From assembly GCA_034927345.1 (NCBI GenBank), contig JAYFQE010000002.1, positions 310,001 through 374,000 of the forward strand: a DNA stretch of 64,000 bases, written 5' to 3'. Each line of letters starts with the position of its first letter. Position 1 is the first letter of the stretch. Below are positions 1 to 7,579 of this stretch, piece after piece. The position numbers and the translations under genes are program-made. Under the pieces are notes generated by a model. That model was not told the DNA's origin. It saw nothing but the letters and a program-made list of their open reading frames with translations, and did not search any database. The DNA comes from JAYFQE01 sp034927345 (GTDB lineage: Bacteria > Bacillota > Clostridia > Saccharofermentanales > UBA5734).

Positions 1-1
1 A

Positions 2-310
2 TGCCGGGATTTCGGTCATGGCGTCCGCTATATCAAAGATAATCTCTTTCCGACGCCGCCCCTTTTCCAGGCATTGCGCGAATCCGGCCAAATGAGTGGG
101 GAAGAACTGTACCAGGTCTTCAACATGGGCCATCGGCTGGAACTTTATTGTGAAGAAAACCGGATCGGCGAAATCATGGCCGTCTGTGCCAGACATGAAC
201 TGGCGGCCAGAATCATCGGCCATACCGAAGAATATGCCGGACCGACCGCCAACCAGGTGGTCATCCGCGACCAAGGACATGAATATCTTTACTTTGCCGC
301 TGATTTATGA
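2..310 (+). CDS. purM: PurM C-terminal part (phosphoribosylformylglycinamidine cyclo-ligase), 5' truncated
   Basis: Partial gene; its start lies outside the window. The reading frame is open from base 2 and ends at TGA. PurM makes aminoimidazole ribonucleotide from FGAM with ATP in purine synthesis. The visible 102 residues resemble the PurM C-terminal domain: PTPPLFQAL, then EELYQVFNMGHRLELYC, which corresponds to the family's P-P-x-F and E-M-y-x-x-F-N-M-G signature. The tail TANQVVIRD resembles the longer PurM variant that ends in a K-x-V-x-I strand. Nothing of the N-terminal ATP-binding half is visible, so a PurM-like paralogue of the AIR synthase superfamily is possible. An 87-base gap separates it from rpsO; I see no convincing promoter there. 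Confidence 0.72.
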   Translation, partial: CRDFGHGVRYIKDNLFPTPPLFQALRESGQMSGEELYQVFNMGHRLELYCEENRIGEIMAVCARHELAARIIGHTEEYAGPTANQVVIRDQGHEYLYFAADL

Positions 311-397
311 TATTCTTTTAGATAGTCTGCCATGGTCAAGGTTCTTGGATTGTCCAACCATCTACTTTGCCATTGGTAAAATCAAGGAGGAAATAAG

Positions 398-661
398 ATG
401 GACAAGGCACGTAAATCTGAACTGATCGCCACCTATGGATTGCATGAGGGCGACACCGGTTCACCTGAAGTACAGATCGCTATTTTAACCGAACGGATCA
501 ATCACCTGACCGAACATCTCAAGGTTCACGCGAATGATCACCATTCCCGCCGCGGCTTGTTGATGATGGTTGGCCAGCGCCGTGGTATTCTTGATTATTT
601 GTCCAGCATCGATATCGAACGGTATCGTGTGATCATCAGCAAACTCAACATCAGAAAGTAA
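398..661 (+). CDS. rpsO: 30S ribosomal protein S15
   Basis: S15 binds the 16S rRNA central domain early in 30S assembly and forms bridges to the 50S subunit. The product has 87 residues, close to the usual 88-89. It contains the family core GDTGSPEVQIAILTERI followed by the basic block HHSRRGLL, and ends KLNIRK. The start ATG follows a strong ribosome site (AAGGAGG at about 384-390). As in most bacteria it lies directly upstream of pnp. The 172-base gap between them holds hairpins rather than another gene. Confidence 0.97.
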   Translation: MDKARKSELIATYGLHEGDTGSPEVQIAILTERINHLTEHLKVHANDHHSRRGLLMMVGQRRGILDYLSSIDIERYRVIISKLNIRK

Positions 662-673
662 ATCAAGGTAAGC

Positions 674-700
674 AGTGGTGGGCGTCTTCCGCTCACCACT
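674..700 (+). other. rpsO-pnp intergenic hairpin
   Basis: AGTGGTGGGCG (674-684) pairs with CGCTCACCACT (690-700) through 11 base pairs including one G-U, around the loop TCTTC. No T-run follows, so this is probably a 3' stabiliser or RNase III-type processing hairpin rather than a strong terminator. A small GTTCA/TGAAC stem (701-715) follows it. Confidence 0.6.
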
Positions 701-715
701 GTTCACATCTTGAAC

Positions 716-812
716 AGCCTGCGGGCTGTAGAAGGTAGGTTGCGCGGCTGGGCGAGAACGGCCCCGGACCCTACAGGCTACCGTCCCGCGGGTAAACGTA
801 AGCCGCAAGGCT
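716..812 (+). promoter_or_regulatory. Folded leader of pnp (predicted three-way junction)
   Basis: By eye this GC-rich stretch folds into a closed element. The closing stem is AGCCTGCGG (716-724) with CCGC-A-AGGCT (803-812). One inner arm is CTGTAG (726-731) with CTACAG (771-776), enclosing further GC pairing. A second inner arm is TACC (779-782) with GGTA (791-794). The element ends 8 bases before the AAGGAGG ribosome site of pnp. I do not recognise it as a named RNA family. PNPase autoregulation through its leader is known in other bacteria, so a control role is plausible but inferred. Confidence 0.45.
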
Positions 813-833
813 CATATCCCAAGGAGGTATGAT

Positions 834-3218
834 ATGGAAAAAATATTTCAGATGACTCTGGCCGGCAAACCGCTGGTTGTAGAAACCGGCAAGCTGGCCC
901 AATTTGCCAATGGATCTTGTCTGATCCGTTATGGCGAAACCGTCATTCTGGCCACAGCGACAGCTTCGGCGGCTCCGCGCGCCGGAATCGACTATTTCCC
1001 GCTCAGCGTCGATTATGAAGAGAAACTCTACAGCGTCGGCAAGATCCCCGGCGGTTTCATTAAAAGGGAAGGCCGTCCGTCGGAAAAAGCCATTTTAACG
1101 TCCCGCGTCATTGACCGCCCGTTCCGGCCTTTGTTCCCGAAAGATCTGCGCAACGATGTTGCCGTCAATAACCTTGTCCTGTCTGTCGATCAGGATTGTT
1201 CGCCTGAGATTACAGCCATGCTCGGCAGCTCGATTGCCATCGCCATTTCCGATATTCCCTGGAACGGCCCGGTAGGCGGCGTCCAGATCGGCCTGGTCGA
1301 CGGACAAGTGGTCATCAATCCTGATGAAAAACAACGCGCTGCCAGCCAAATGCAGGTTACCCTGGCCGGTACGGAAGAAAAAGTCTGCATGATTGAAGCC
1401 GGAGCTAACGAAGTTCCGGATGAGGTCATGCTGCAGGCCATTATCGACGGACATCAGGTCATTCGTGAAATATGCGCTTTCATCAAAGGCATTGCCGGCG
1501 AAATCGGCAAAGCGAAATTTACCTATGAGTCGATCGCGGTTCCCGAAGATGTTTTTGCCGAGGTCAAGGCATTTGCCTATGACCGGATGCGCGAGGCCGT
1601 TCTGGCCGCCGACAAGAGCATCCGCGACGTTCAGGTCGCCGAGCTGCAGGCTGCCACGGCCGAGCATCTGAAAGAAATTAATCCCGAATGGGGCGCTTTG
1701 ACCGGCGAAGCTATTTATAAATTGGAAAAGAAAGTTGTTCGTGAATATCTCTTTAAAGAACATCGCCGTGTTGACAACCGCAATCTTGATGAAATTCGTC
1801 CGCTTTCTGCCGCTGTCGGGATTCTGCCGCGCGTTCACGGCACCGGACTGTTCCAGCGCGGCCAGACTCAGGTTTTGACAACCTGCACCCTGGGGCCTCT
1901 TTCCAAAGTCCAGATGCTGGACGGTTTGGACAACGAAGAAGAAAAACGGTATATGCATCATTACAACATGCCCGGTTACAGCACGGGCGAAGCTAAATCC
2001 ACCCGTTCGCCCGGCCGTCGCGAAATCGGCCACGGCGCTCTGGCGGAGCGCTCACTGGTGCCGGTGCTGCCCAGCGAAGAAGAATTCCCTTATGCCATCC
2101 GCTGCGTTTCTGAAATCCTGATGTCCAACGGATCGACTTCACAAGGTTCCGTCTGCGCCAGCACCCTGGCTCTGATGGACGCCGGCGTGCCGATAAAACG
2201 GCCGGTCGCCGGTATTTCGTCCGGTTTGATTGTCAATGAAGAAAACGATCAGGATTATCTTGTTTTCATGGATATCCAAGGCATCGAAGACTTTTTTGGC
2301 GATATGGATTTTAAAGTTGCCGGCACAACGGAAGGTATTACATCGATCCAGGTGGACATTAAAGTCAGCGGCTTGTCGTATGATGTCATCCGCGACGCTT
2401 TTGCCATGACCAGAAAAGGCCGCCTGCAGATCATCAATGAAGTTCTGCTGCCATGCTTGCCCGAACCCCGCAAGGAACTGTCATCTTATGCGCCTAAAAT
2501 CATTCAGACCGTTATACCCGTCGACAAGATCCGCGAAGTCATCGGAGCCGGCGGCAAAGTCATTAACCGGATCATTGAGGAAACCGGCGTGGAAATCGAT
2601 ATCGAAGATGACGGACGCGTTTTTGTCGCTTCACCGGATACTGTCGCCGCGAAAAAAGCTCTGGCTATTATTGAAGGCATTGCCAACGATCCGCTGCCCG
2701 GTCAGATTTTTGACGGCAAAGTCACCCGTTTGATGAACTTTGGCGCTTTCGTCGAGTTCCTCCCCGGCAAGGAAGGTCTGGTCCATATTTCAAAATTGGC
2801 CTGGCGTCGGGTTGAACGAGTCGAAGATGTCGTCAAGGAAGGCGACCCGGTCCGGGTTAAAGTCATGGAAATCGACAGCCAGGGCCGTATCAATCTGTCT
2901 ATTCGCGACTGTGTCGAAAAGCCGGCCGATTATGTGGAGACCGACGCCGGCGAACGCCGTCCTGCCGGCCCGCGCGGCGGCGATCGGGGCGGAGACCGCC
3001 GGCATGACGACCGTGGTCCTCGCGGCGGCGATCGGGGTGGTGACCGCGGCCCGCGCGGCCGTGGCTTTGAGCGCTCTGACCGATCAGAGCGTCCGGATCG
3101 TCCGGAACGCCCGGATCGTTCCGAACAGACAGAGCGGACTGTAAAACCTGATATTACGGAAGCTGAACAAGAAGGCGGCACTACGGGACCGCAAAGACGC
3201 AAAGAACGCGATTTCTAA
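834..3218 (+). CDS. pnp: Polyribonucleotide nucleotidyltransferase (PNPase)
   Basis: PNPase degrades RNA 3' to 5' by phosphorolysis and can add tails; it acts as a trimer in the cytoplasm. The 794-residue product shows, in order, two RNase PH-like cores (the second with FQRGQTQVLT and SNGSTSQGSVCASTLALMDAG), a KH domain (VIGAGGKVINRIIEETG, about residue 570) and an S1 domain (FDGKVTRLMNFGAFVEF, about 622-695). An unusual Arg/Gly/Asp-rich tail with RGGDRGGDR repeats and alternating R-S-D, R-P-E units runs from about 705 to 794; typical PNPases end near residue 700-710. The start ATG follows AAGGAGGTATGAT. It is downstream of rpsO and a folded leader. Confidence 0.97.
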   Translation: MEKIFQMTLAGKPLVVETGKLAQFANGSCLIRYGETVILATATASAAPRAGIDYFPLSVDYEEKLYSVGKIPGGFIKREGRPSEKAILTSRVIDRPFRPLFPKDLRNDVAVNNLVLSVDQDCSPEITAMLGSSIAIAISDIPWNGPVGGVQIGLVDGQVVINPDEKQRAASQMQVTLAGTEEKVCMIEAGANEVPDEVMLQAIIDGHQVIREICAFIKGIAGEIGKAKFTYESIAVPEDVFAEVKAFAYDRMREAVLAADKSIRDVQVAELQAATAEHLKEINPEWGALTGEAIYKLEKKVVREYLFKEHRRVDNRNLDEIRPLSAAVGILPRVHGTGLFQRGQTQVLTTCTLGPLSKVQMLDGLDNEEEKRYMHHYNMPGYSTGEAKSTRSPGRREIGHGALAERSLVPVLPSEEEFPYAIRCVSEILMSNGSTSQGSVCASTLALMDAGVPIKRPVAGISSGLIVNEENDQDYLVFMDIQGIEDFFGDMDFKVAGTTEGITSIQVDIKVSGLSYDVIRDAFAMTRKGRLQIINEVLLPCLPEPRKELSSYAPKIIQTVIPVDKIREVIGAGGKVINRIIEETGVEIDIEDDGRVFVASPDTVAAKKALAIIEGIANDPLPGQIFDGKVTRLMNFGAFVEFLPGKEGLVHISKLAWRRVERVEDVVKEGDPVRVKVMEIDSQGRINLSIRDCVEKPADYVETDAGERRPAGPRGGDRGGDRRHDDRGPRGGDRGGDRGPRGRGFERSDRSERPDRPERPDRSEQTERTVKPDITEAEQEGGTTGPQRRKERDF
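2973..3047 (+). repeat. Imperfect direct repeat in the pnp tail
   Basis: Two 27-base copies (2973-2999 and 3021-3047) differ at only a few positions and both encode RGGDRGGDR. Together with the following arginine- and aspartate-rich codons they make the low-complexity C-terminal extension of PNPase. Confidence 0.75.
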
Positions 3219-3231
3219 TCTTGCCATAATG

Positions 3232-3257
3232 CCGGCCTGGTCAAAAAACCAGGCCGG
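3232..3257 (+). terminator. Terminator-like hairpin after pnp
   Basis: CCGGCCTGGT (3232-3241) pairs perfectly with ACCAGGCCGG (3248-3257). Only a short T content (CCCCTTG) follows, so termination strength is uncertain. It lies 14 bases after the pnp stop and just before the tRNA-Pro promoter. Confidence 0.6.
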
Positions 3258-3263
3258 TGCCCC

Positions 3264-3292
3264 TTGACAGGATCATCTTCTGACTTTAGAAT
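3264..3292 (+). promoter_or_regulatory. Promoter of tRNA-Pro
   Basis: A perfect -35 TTGACA (3264-3269), 17-base spacer and -10 TAGAAT (3287-3292). Expected transcription start is about base 3299, seven bases before the tRNA 5' end. Confidence 0.85.
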
Positions 3293-3305
3293 TGTAGAAG
3301 TCCGT

Positions 3306-3382
3306 CGGGGTGTAGCTCAGGTGGCTAGAGTGCTTGCTTGGGGTGCAAGAGGTCGCAAGTTCAAGTCTTGTCACTCCGACCA
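3306..3382 (+). tRNA. tRNA-Pro (anticodon GGG)
   Basis: Cloverleaf with acceptor CGGGGTG paired to CACTCCG, D stem GCTC/GAGT, anticodon stem CTTGC/GCAAG with loop TTGGGGT (anticodon GGG) and T arm GCAAG-TTCAAGT-CTTGT. Discriminator is A and CCA is encoded. It has its own strong promoter and terminator. Confidence 0.95.
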
Positions 3383-3387
3383 AATTG

Positions 3388-3421
3388 AAAACTCTGAAGC
3401 TGTAAGGCTTCAGGGTTTTTT
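3388..3421 (+). terminator. Intrinsic terminator of tRNA-Pro
   Basis: AAACTCTGAAGC pairs with GCTTCAGGGTTT around a TGTAAG loop, followed by a T-run. It starts five bases after the encoded CCA. Confidence 0.85.
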
Positions 3422-3447
3422 CCTATACCGGGTGGAGAGGAGCATTT

Positions 3448-6369
3448 ATGCAGGCAAACATCTACCCCGGCCGCGTTGAACGGCCTGATTGGAATAATGC
3501 AGAGCTTATCCAGCGCGAAAGATTGCCGGCTCATGCGTATTTAGTTCCATTTCCCGACTTATCAGGCTGCCGCCACGCCTTATCGGATAATCGCCGTTTA
3601 CTGTCGCCTTATCTGATCGATTTAAGCGGAGCTTGGGATTTCCGTTATTATCCGGATATTTTACAATTGCCGGAGAATATTCTGTCTTTCCGTTCCGGGT
3701 TTGAGCAACGCCAGATTCCTGAGGAACGTACCTCATTCATATCCGGCCAACCGACGCCCGAACAGCGCCAGAATGACTATCCGTTTCCGGTTATTCCGCC
3801 ATGGGTGCCTTCAGAGCAGCCGGTTTTGGTTTACCGGCGGACCTGCAGGCTGCCGCTGGCCTGGAGCGGTTTACGCAAGCGTCTGGTGATCCACGGTTTA
3901 CGTTCCGCAGGTCATATCTTTGTCAATGGCCGCCTTTACGGTTATACGCAGGGAAGCGGACTGCCTGCCGAATTCGATTTGTCGACAGCTTTTCACGATG
4001 GCGATAATGAACTGTTTGTTCTGGTCTATCCATTTTCTGCCGGAAGTTATTTCGAACAATCTGCCGGTCAGCCGGCAGGAATAATCCGGGACATCTATCT
4101 GGAAGCGGTGCCGGCGGTTTCTCTCTATGATGTCCGGCTGCAAACCATTCCTGGCCCCGAAGCGGACGCCTGGCAGCTGGATCTTGACTTGCAGTTGGTT
4201 TCCAGCCGCATAGCCCTGGATCAGCCGGTGGTCCGGGCGTCGCTATACCTGGGTGACGAGTGTCTGCAGGAAGGCTGCTGGGCGGTGGAATTGCGGCCGG
4301 CCGACAAAGCTGTCTATGCGCCGCCGATCCAGACTGCCGGTTCGCTGGCAGTCAATTTTCTGGTTTCCGGCATCATGCCCTGGAATGATGAGCAGCCCAA
4401 TCTGTATGATCTCTATATCCATGTTGAAGACCGCAATGGCCGCGATCTGGTCTGCGTTCATCAAGCTGTCGGATTTCGGGCTCTGACCGGTTCCGGCCGG
4501 GATCTTCAGATCAACGGCAAGCCTCTTCAGATGCGTGCCGTCAGCTGGCGGACAGCACATGAACCGGAGTGGTCGCCGGCTAATCTGGGGCCGGTGATCC
4601 GCTACCTGCGCCTGTTGAAGCAATGCCATCTGAACACCCTTTATTTCCGGGATGAGCCGCCGGACCCGATCATGCTGGAATTATGTGATATTTACGGTTT
4701 TTATGTCATCGAATCCATACCGGTGGAGCATGTGGACGCCTCTGTGCTGGACGCCTTTGGCCAAAGCGGTCAGGAGCTTCCGGTCCGATTGGCCATGGAT
4801 CGGATAGAGCGTCTCATCCGGCGGGATTTCAATCATGCCTGCCTGATCATGTGGTCGGCCGGCTTCCTCTTGCATGCTGATCTGGAAACAACAGCCTGGC
4901 AAAATACTTTGGCCGAACAGATCAGGCGCCTGGACAAGACACGCTGGCTGCAAGGCCGTGATTGCCCGGACTGTGCCGCCCGACTCGACCAATGGCTGCA
5001 GCCGGATCCGGAGCGTGAATTCTGGCGCGGTTCGGCAGCCTATCCTGAGCCGGAACAGCCCGGCGGCTGTTTGTATGACCTAAGCCAGGAGCCGTCGCTT
5101 TTAAAGGCTTTGAAACAGGTTTTACGGCCTTTGGACATCCAGCCGGTCGATATTCTGGCCGGTACGTTTCTCTTACGCAACCGGTTGTCCTGGACATCCG
5201 CAGCTTGTTATCAGATCAGCTGGCAGCTGATGCGGCAGGGAAAACCTATCCTGAGCGGCGAACTGGACGGCATCCGTGCTGATCCGGGAACAGACCAGAT
5301 GATTGAATTGGTTTATGGAGAGCAGGATTTCCTTGATGGAGCCGATTATGTGCTTGGCTTTACCGTTGACCAAGCTGAACCGTCTCTTTGGGCTGACGAA
5401 GGCGACGAAATCTTCCGCCAGGAATTCCGGCTCGCCGCCGGCGATGTTCCTGAGGCATCATCCGGCGGTCATGGCGGCGGCCGCCTGCGTCTGGAGTCCG
5501 ATCGCCATCATCTGATTATATCCGGTTCGCGATTCTGGCTGGTGTTCAACCGAGTCACCGGCGCCCTGGAAAGCTGGCGATCCGGCGAGAAAGAATTTGT
5601 CGCGCCTCTTTACAGCGGCCATCCCGGCGGAACGCAAGCCGGCAGGCCGGCTGGTTTTTACTGCAGCCTGCAGCGGTTGTATGAGCCGGCTGACCATTCT
5701 GATGTTCTCTATTGGCAGAAGAAGGGACTGGATCGTTTATGGACGCAGATCCGTTCCGTACAGGACGGCTGCGACGGTCAGAATGCAATTGTCGATTTTG
5801 AAGCGGATCTCGGCGCGGCCGGACTGCCGGCTTCCTGCCGGCTGGTTTTGCGTTATGAGATTCACGCCGCGGGCGATGTCCAGCTCTATGCCTGTCTGTC
5901 TCCGGTTGGTGAAGAAACTTTGTTTTTACCGTGTTTCAGCATGTGCCTGAATCTGAAAAAAACTTTCGGTTTGTTCAACTGGTACGGATCTGGCCCGGAA
6001 CGCAATCAGATCCGGTTGGAGACAACCGGCAGGACCGGCCTTTATGAGATGCCGGCTGCCGATCTTTTGCGGACTGGCCGCGATCCGGGCTTGTTTACTC
6101 ATTTACGATGGCTGACATTCAAAGATGAATCCGGTTTCGGCCTTTCCATCCGTTCCGATCAGTTGTTTGCCTTTAACCTGCGGCAGCCGGGTGTTCCCGG
6201 CCTCAGGGCCGCTTCCGCCGATCTCCCGTATGACATGCCGGCGCCGATCCTTCAGCTTTTCCATCAGCCCGGCGCGGACAGCCGGTCCGGCGTCGGAGGG
6301 ATTATTCTGCGTGAACCGGTAAAAATGACCTTGATGATGCGTCCGATCGTATCCGGAGAGAGAATCTGA
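3448..6369 (+). CDS. Glycoside hydrolase family 2 (LacZ-like) homologue, probably not catalytic
   Basis: A 973-residue protein with the layout of LacZ-type beta-galactosidases. It has an N-terminal jelly roll (SGAWDFRYY; GHIFVNGRLYGYTQGS), an immunoglobulin-like domain, a barrel segment (LQINGKPLQMRAVSW; LCDIYGFYVIES), and a C-terminal Bgal small-chain domain (NWYGSGPERNQIR; THLRWLTFKDESGFGLSI). Where LacZ has WSLGNES carrying the acid/base glutamate, this protein has WSAGFLL (residues 469-475). The stretch that should hold the nucleophile (family pattern CEY-HAMGN) cannot be found; the barrel is shortened before GGCLYDLSQEPSL. So it is either a carbohydrate-binding pseudoenzyme or decaying, although the frame is open over nearly 3 kb. 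No signal peptide. Ribosome site GGAGAGGAG; no own promoter seen. It lies alone between two tRNA genes. Confidence 0.8.
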   Translation: MQANIYPGRVERPDWNNAELIQRERLPAHAYLVPFPDLSGCRHALSDNRRLLSPYLIDLSGAWDFRYYPDILQLPENILSFRSGFEQRQIPEERTSFISGQPTPEQRQNDYPFPVIPPWVPSEQPVLVYRRTCRLPLAWSGLRKRLVIHGLRSAGHIFVNGRLYGYTQGSGLPAEFDLSTAFHDGDNELFVLVYPFSAGSYFEQSAGQPAGIIRDIYLEAVPAVSLYDVRLQTIPGPEADAWQLDLDLQLVSSRIALDQPVVRASLYLGDECLQEGCWAVELRPADKAVYAPPIQTAGSLAVNFLVSGIMPWNDEQPNLYDLYIHVEDRNGRDLVCVHQAVGFRALTGSGRDLQINGKPLQMRAVSWRTAHEPEWSPANLGPVIRYLRLLKQCHLNTLYFRDEPPDPIMLELCDIYGFYVIESIPVEHVDASVLDAFGQSGQELPVRLAMDRIERLIRRDFNHACLIMWSAGFLLHADLETTAWQNTLAEQIRRLDKTRWLQGRDCPDCAARLDQWLQPDPEREFWRGSAAYPEPEQPGGCLYDLSQEPSLLKALKQVLRPLDIQPVDILAGTFLLRNRLSWTSAACYQISWQLMRQGKPILSGELDGIRADPGTDQMIELVYGEQDFLDGADYVLGFTVDQAEPSLWADEGDEIFRQEFRLAAGDVPEASSGGHGGGRLRLESDRHHLIISGSRFWLVFNRVTGALESWRSGEKEFVAPLYSGHPGGTQAGRPAGFYCSLQRLYEPADHSDVLYWQKKGLDRLWTQIRSVQDGCDGQNAIVDFEADLGAAGLPASCRLVLRYEIHAAGDVQLYACLSPVGEETLFLPCFSMCLNLKKTFGLFNWYGSGPERNQIRLETTGRTGLYEMPAADLLRTGRDPGLFTHLRWLTFKDESGFGLSIRSDQLFAFNLRQPGVPGLRAASADLPYDMPAPILQLFHQPGADSRSGVGGIILREPVKMTLMMRPIVSGERI

Positions 6370-6373
6370 GCAG

Positions 6374-6414
6374 TAAAAATAAAGATCCCCGAAGAATAAT
6401 CTTCAAGGATCCTT
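6374..6414 (-). terminator. Terminator of tRNA-Trp
   Basis: On the minus strand AAGGATCCTTGAAGA pairs with TCTTCGGGGATCTTT (with G-U pairs) around TTAT, followed by ATTTTTACT. It begins two bases after the tRNA 3' end. Confidence 0.8.
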
Positions 6415-6415
6415 A

Positions 6416-6490
6416 TGGCAGGGGAGACGCGATTCGAACACGCAACCGACGGTTTTGGAGACCGTTGCTCTACCGTTGAGCCACTCCCCT
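6416..6490 (-). tRNA. tRNA-Trp (anticodon CCA)
   Basis: Minus-strand cloverleaf: acceptor AGGGGAG/CTCCCCT, D stem GCTC/GAGC, anticodon stem ACGGT/ACCGT with loop CTCCAAA (anticodon CCA), T arm GCGTG-TTCGAAT-CGCGT. Discriminator G, encoded CCA. Single-gene unit with own promoter and terminator. Confidence 0.96.
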
Positions 6491-6504
6491 AAGTCGCAAG
6501 GCCA

Positions 6505-6533
6505 ATAATATCATTCACCAAACAGCCTGTCAA
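6505..6533 (-). promoter_or_regulatory. Promoter of tRNA-Trp
   Basis: Minus strand: -35 TTGACA (6533-6528), 17-base spacer, -10 TATTAT (6510-6505). Start expected a few bases before the tRNA. Confidence 0.85.
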
Positions 6534-6636
6534 CGACCGATTTTCTTTTTGGGGATGAGCGTCCCAAATCAGTGAATACTGATCGGTATATTTTTTTCAG
6601 GCACCTTGTTGACATTGCTGCCGGTTGCTCTGCGGT

Positions 6637-6665
6637 TTGCATGTCGCCCGGCGTAATGTTATCAT
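6637..6665 (+). promoter_or_regulatory. Probable promoter of the proC operon
   Basis: -35 TTGCAT (6637-6642), 17-base spacer, -10 TATCAT (6660-6665) preceded by TGT, i.e. an extended -10 element. It lies about 100 bases upstream of proC. A TTGACA at 6609-6614 has no matching -10. Confidence 0.5.
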
Positions 6666-6763
6666 TTGACTGATATGAGAATAGCGCTCAATGCCGGTTT
6701 ATTCAATGATCGGCAGTTGAGGGGATTTGGGATATCATGATGAAATATTGGAGGGATAAATAC

Positions 6764-7579
6764 ATGATTTTAGCGGTTATTGGCACCGGCAATATGGGTC
6801 AGGCCCTGGTTTCCGGTTTTATTCGGCAAGCTTTAATCCGGCCGGACGATTTACGGTTATTTGATCCTGATCAGGCAAAATTAACTAAGTTTGCCGAATC
6901 TCTGGGCGCCAGGGCTTGTGGGACTGCCGATGACGCCGTAAGCGAAGCGGATCTGGTCTTGCTGGCTGTCAAACCGCAGGTTATTGAGCCGGCGGTTAAT
7001 GCTTTTGCCGGGAACTTGAAAGAAGGCGTGTTGATTTTATCCATCGCCGCCGGCGTAAGCCTGGCCAGGTTGCGTTCTTTGGCCGGTTCCGGGACCGCTT
7101 TGGCCCGAATCATGCCCAACACGCCGGCTATGGTTGGCAGCGGCGTCAGCGCCGTTTGCTTTGATCAGGCATCCAAGGATCAGCAGGAACTGACCAGGCG
7201 CTTACTGGAAAGCTGCGGACTGGTATTTATTTTGCCGGAAAAGCAGATGGACGCCGTAACCGGTTTGTCCGGCAGCGGACCCGCTTATGTTATGCTGATG
7301 ATTGAAGCCATGGCCGACGCGGGAGTAAAACTCGGTCTGCCCCGGGATATCGCACTGAAAATGGCGGCCATGACCCTGATGGGTTCAGCCCGCATGGTTC
7401 TGGAAACCGGAATGCACCCGGCTGTTTTGAAGGATCAGGTCTGTTCGCCCGGCGGTACGACGATCGACGCTGTAGCCCGTCTCGAAAAAAATGGCCTGCG
7501 GGCAGCCTTGATCGACGCCGTATGCACCGCTGCGGATAAATCGCGGCAGATGCGCGAACAGGCCGGCGATCATGGCTGA
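6764..7579 (+). CDS. proC: Pyrroline-5-carboxylate reductase
   Basis: ProC reduces 1-pyrroline-5-carboxylate to proline with NAD(P)H, the last step of proline synthesis. The 271-residue product opens with the Rossmann motif VIGTGNMGQAL, contains AVKPQVIEP and RIMPNTPAMVGSG, and carries the C-terminal family signature SGSGPAYVMLMIEAMADAG followed by SPGGTTIDAV. I chose the ATG at 6764 because GGAGGG lies eight bases upstream and the protein then begins MILAVIG; an upstream in-frame ATG at 6737 has no good ribosome site. It heads a run of overlapping or closely spaced genes and overlaps rnhA by eight bases. Confidence 0.95.
   Translation: MILAVIGTGNMGQALVSGFIRQALIRPDDLRLFDPDQAKLTKFAESLGARACGTADDAVSEADLVLLAVKPQVIEPAVNAFAGNLKEGVLILSIAAGVSLARLRSLAGSGTALARIMPNTPAMVGSGVSAVCFDQASKDQQELTRRLLESCGLVFILPEKQMDAVTGLSGSGPAYVMLMIEAMADAGVKLGLPRDIALKMAAMTLMGSARMVLETGMHPAVLKDQVCSPGGTTIDAVARLEKNGLRAALIDAVCTAADKSRQMREQAGDHG

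Noticed and set aside
1095..2033. Long minus-strand reading frame (312 codons) opposite pnp.
   Set aside because: It mirrors a highly conserved pnp region, has no ribosome site or recognisable protein features, and is explained by codon bias of the real gene.
3232..3257. The pnp downstream hairpin as a small RNA gene.
   Set aside because: Only a single perfect stem-loop with no promoter before it; a transcript-end hairpin is sufficient.
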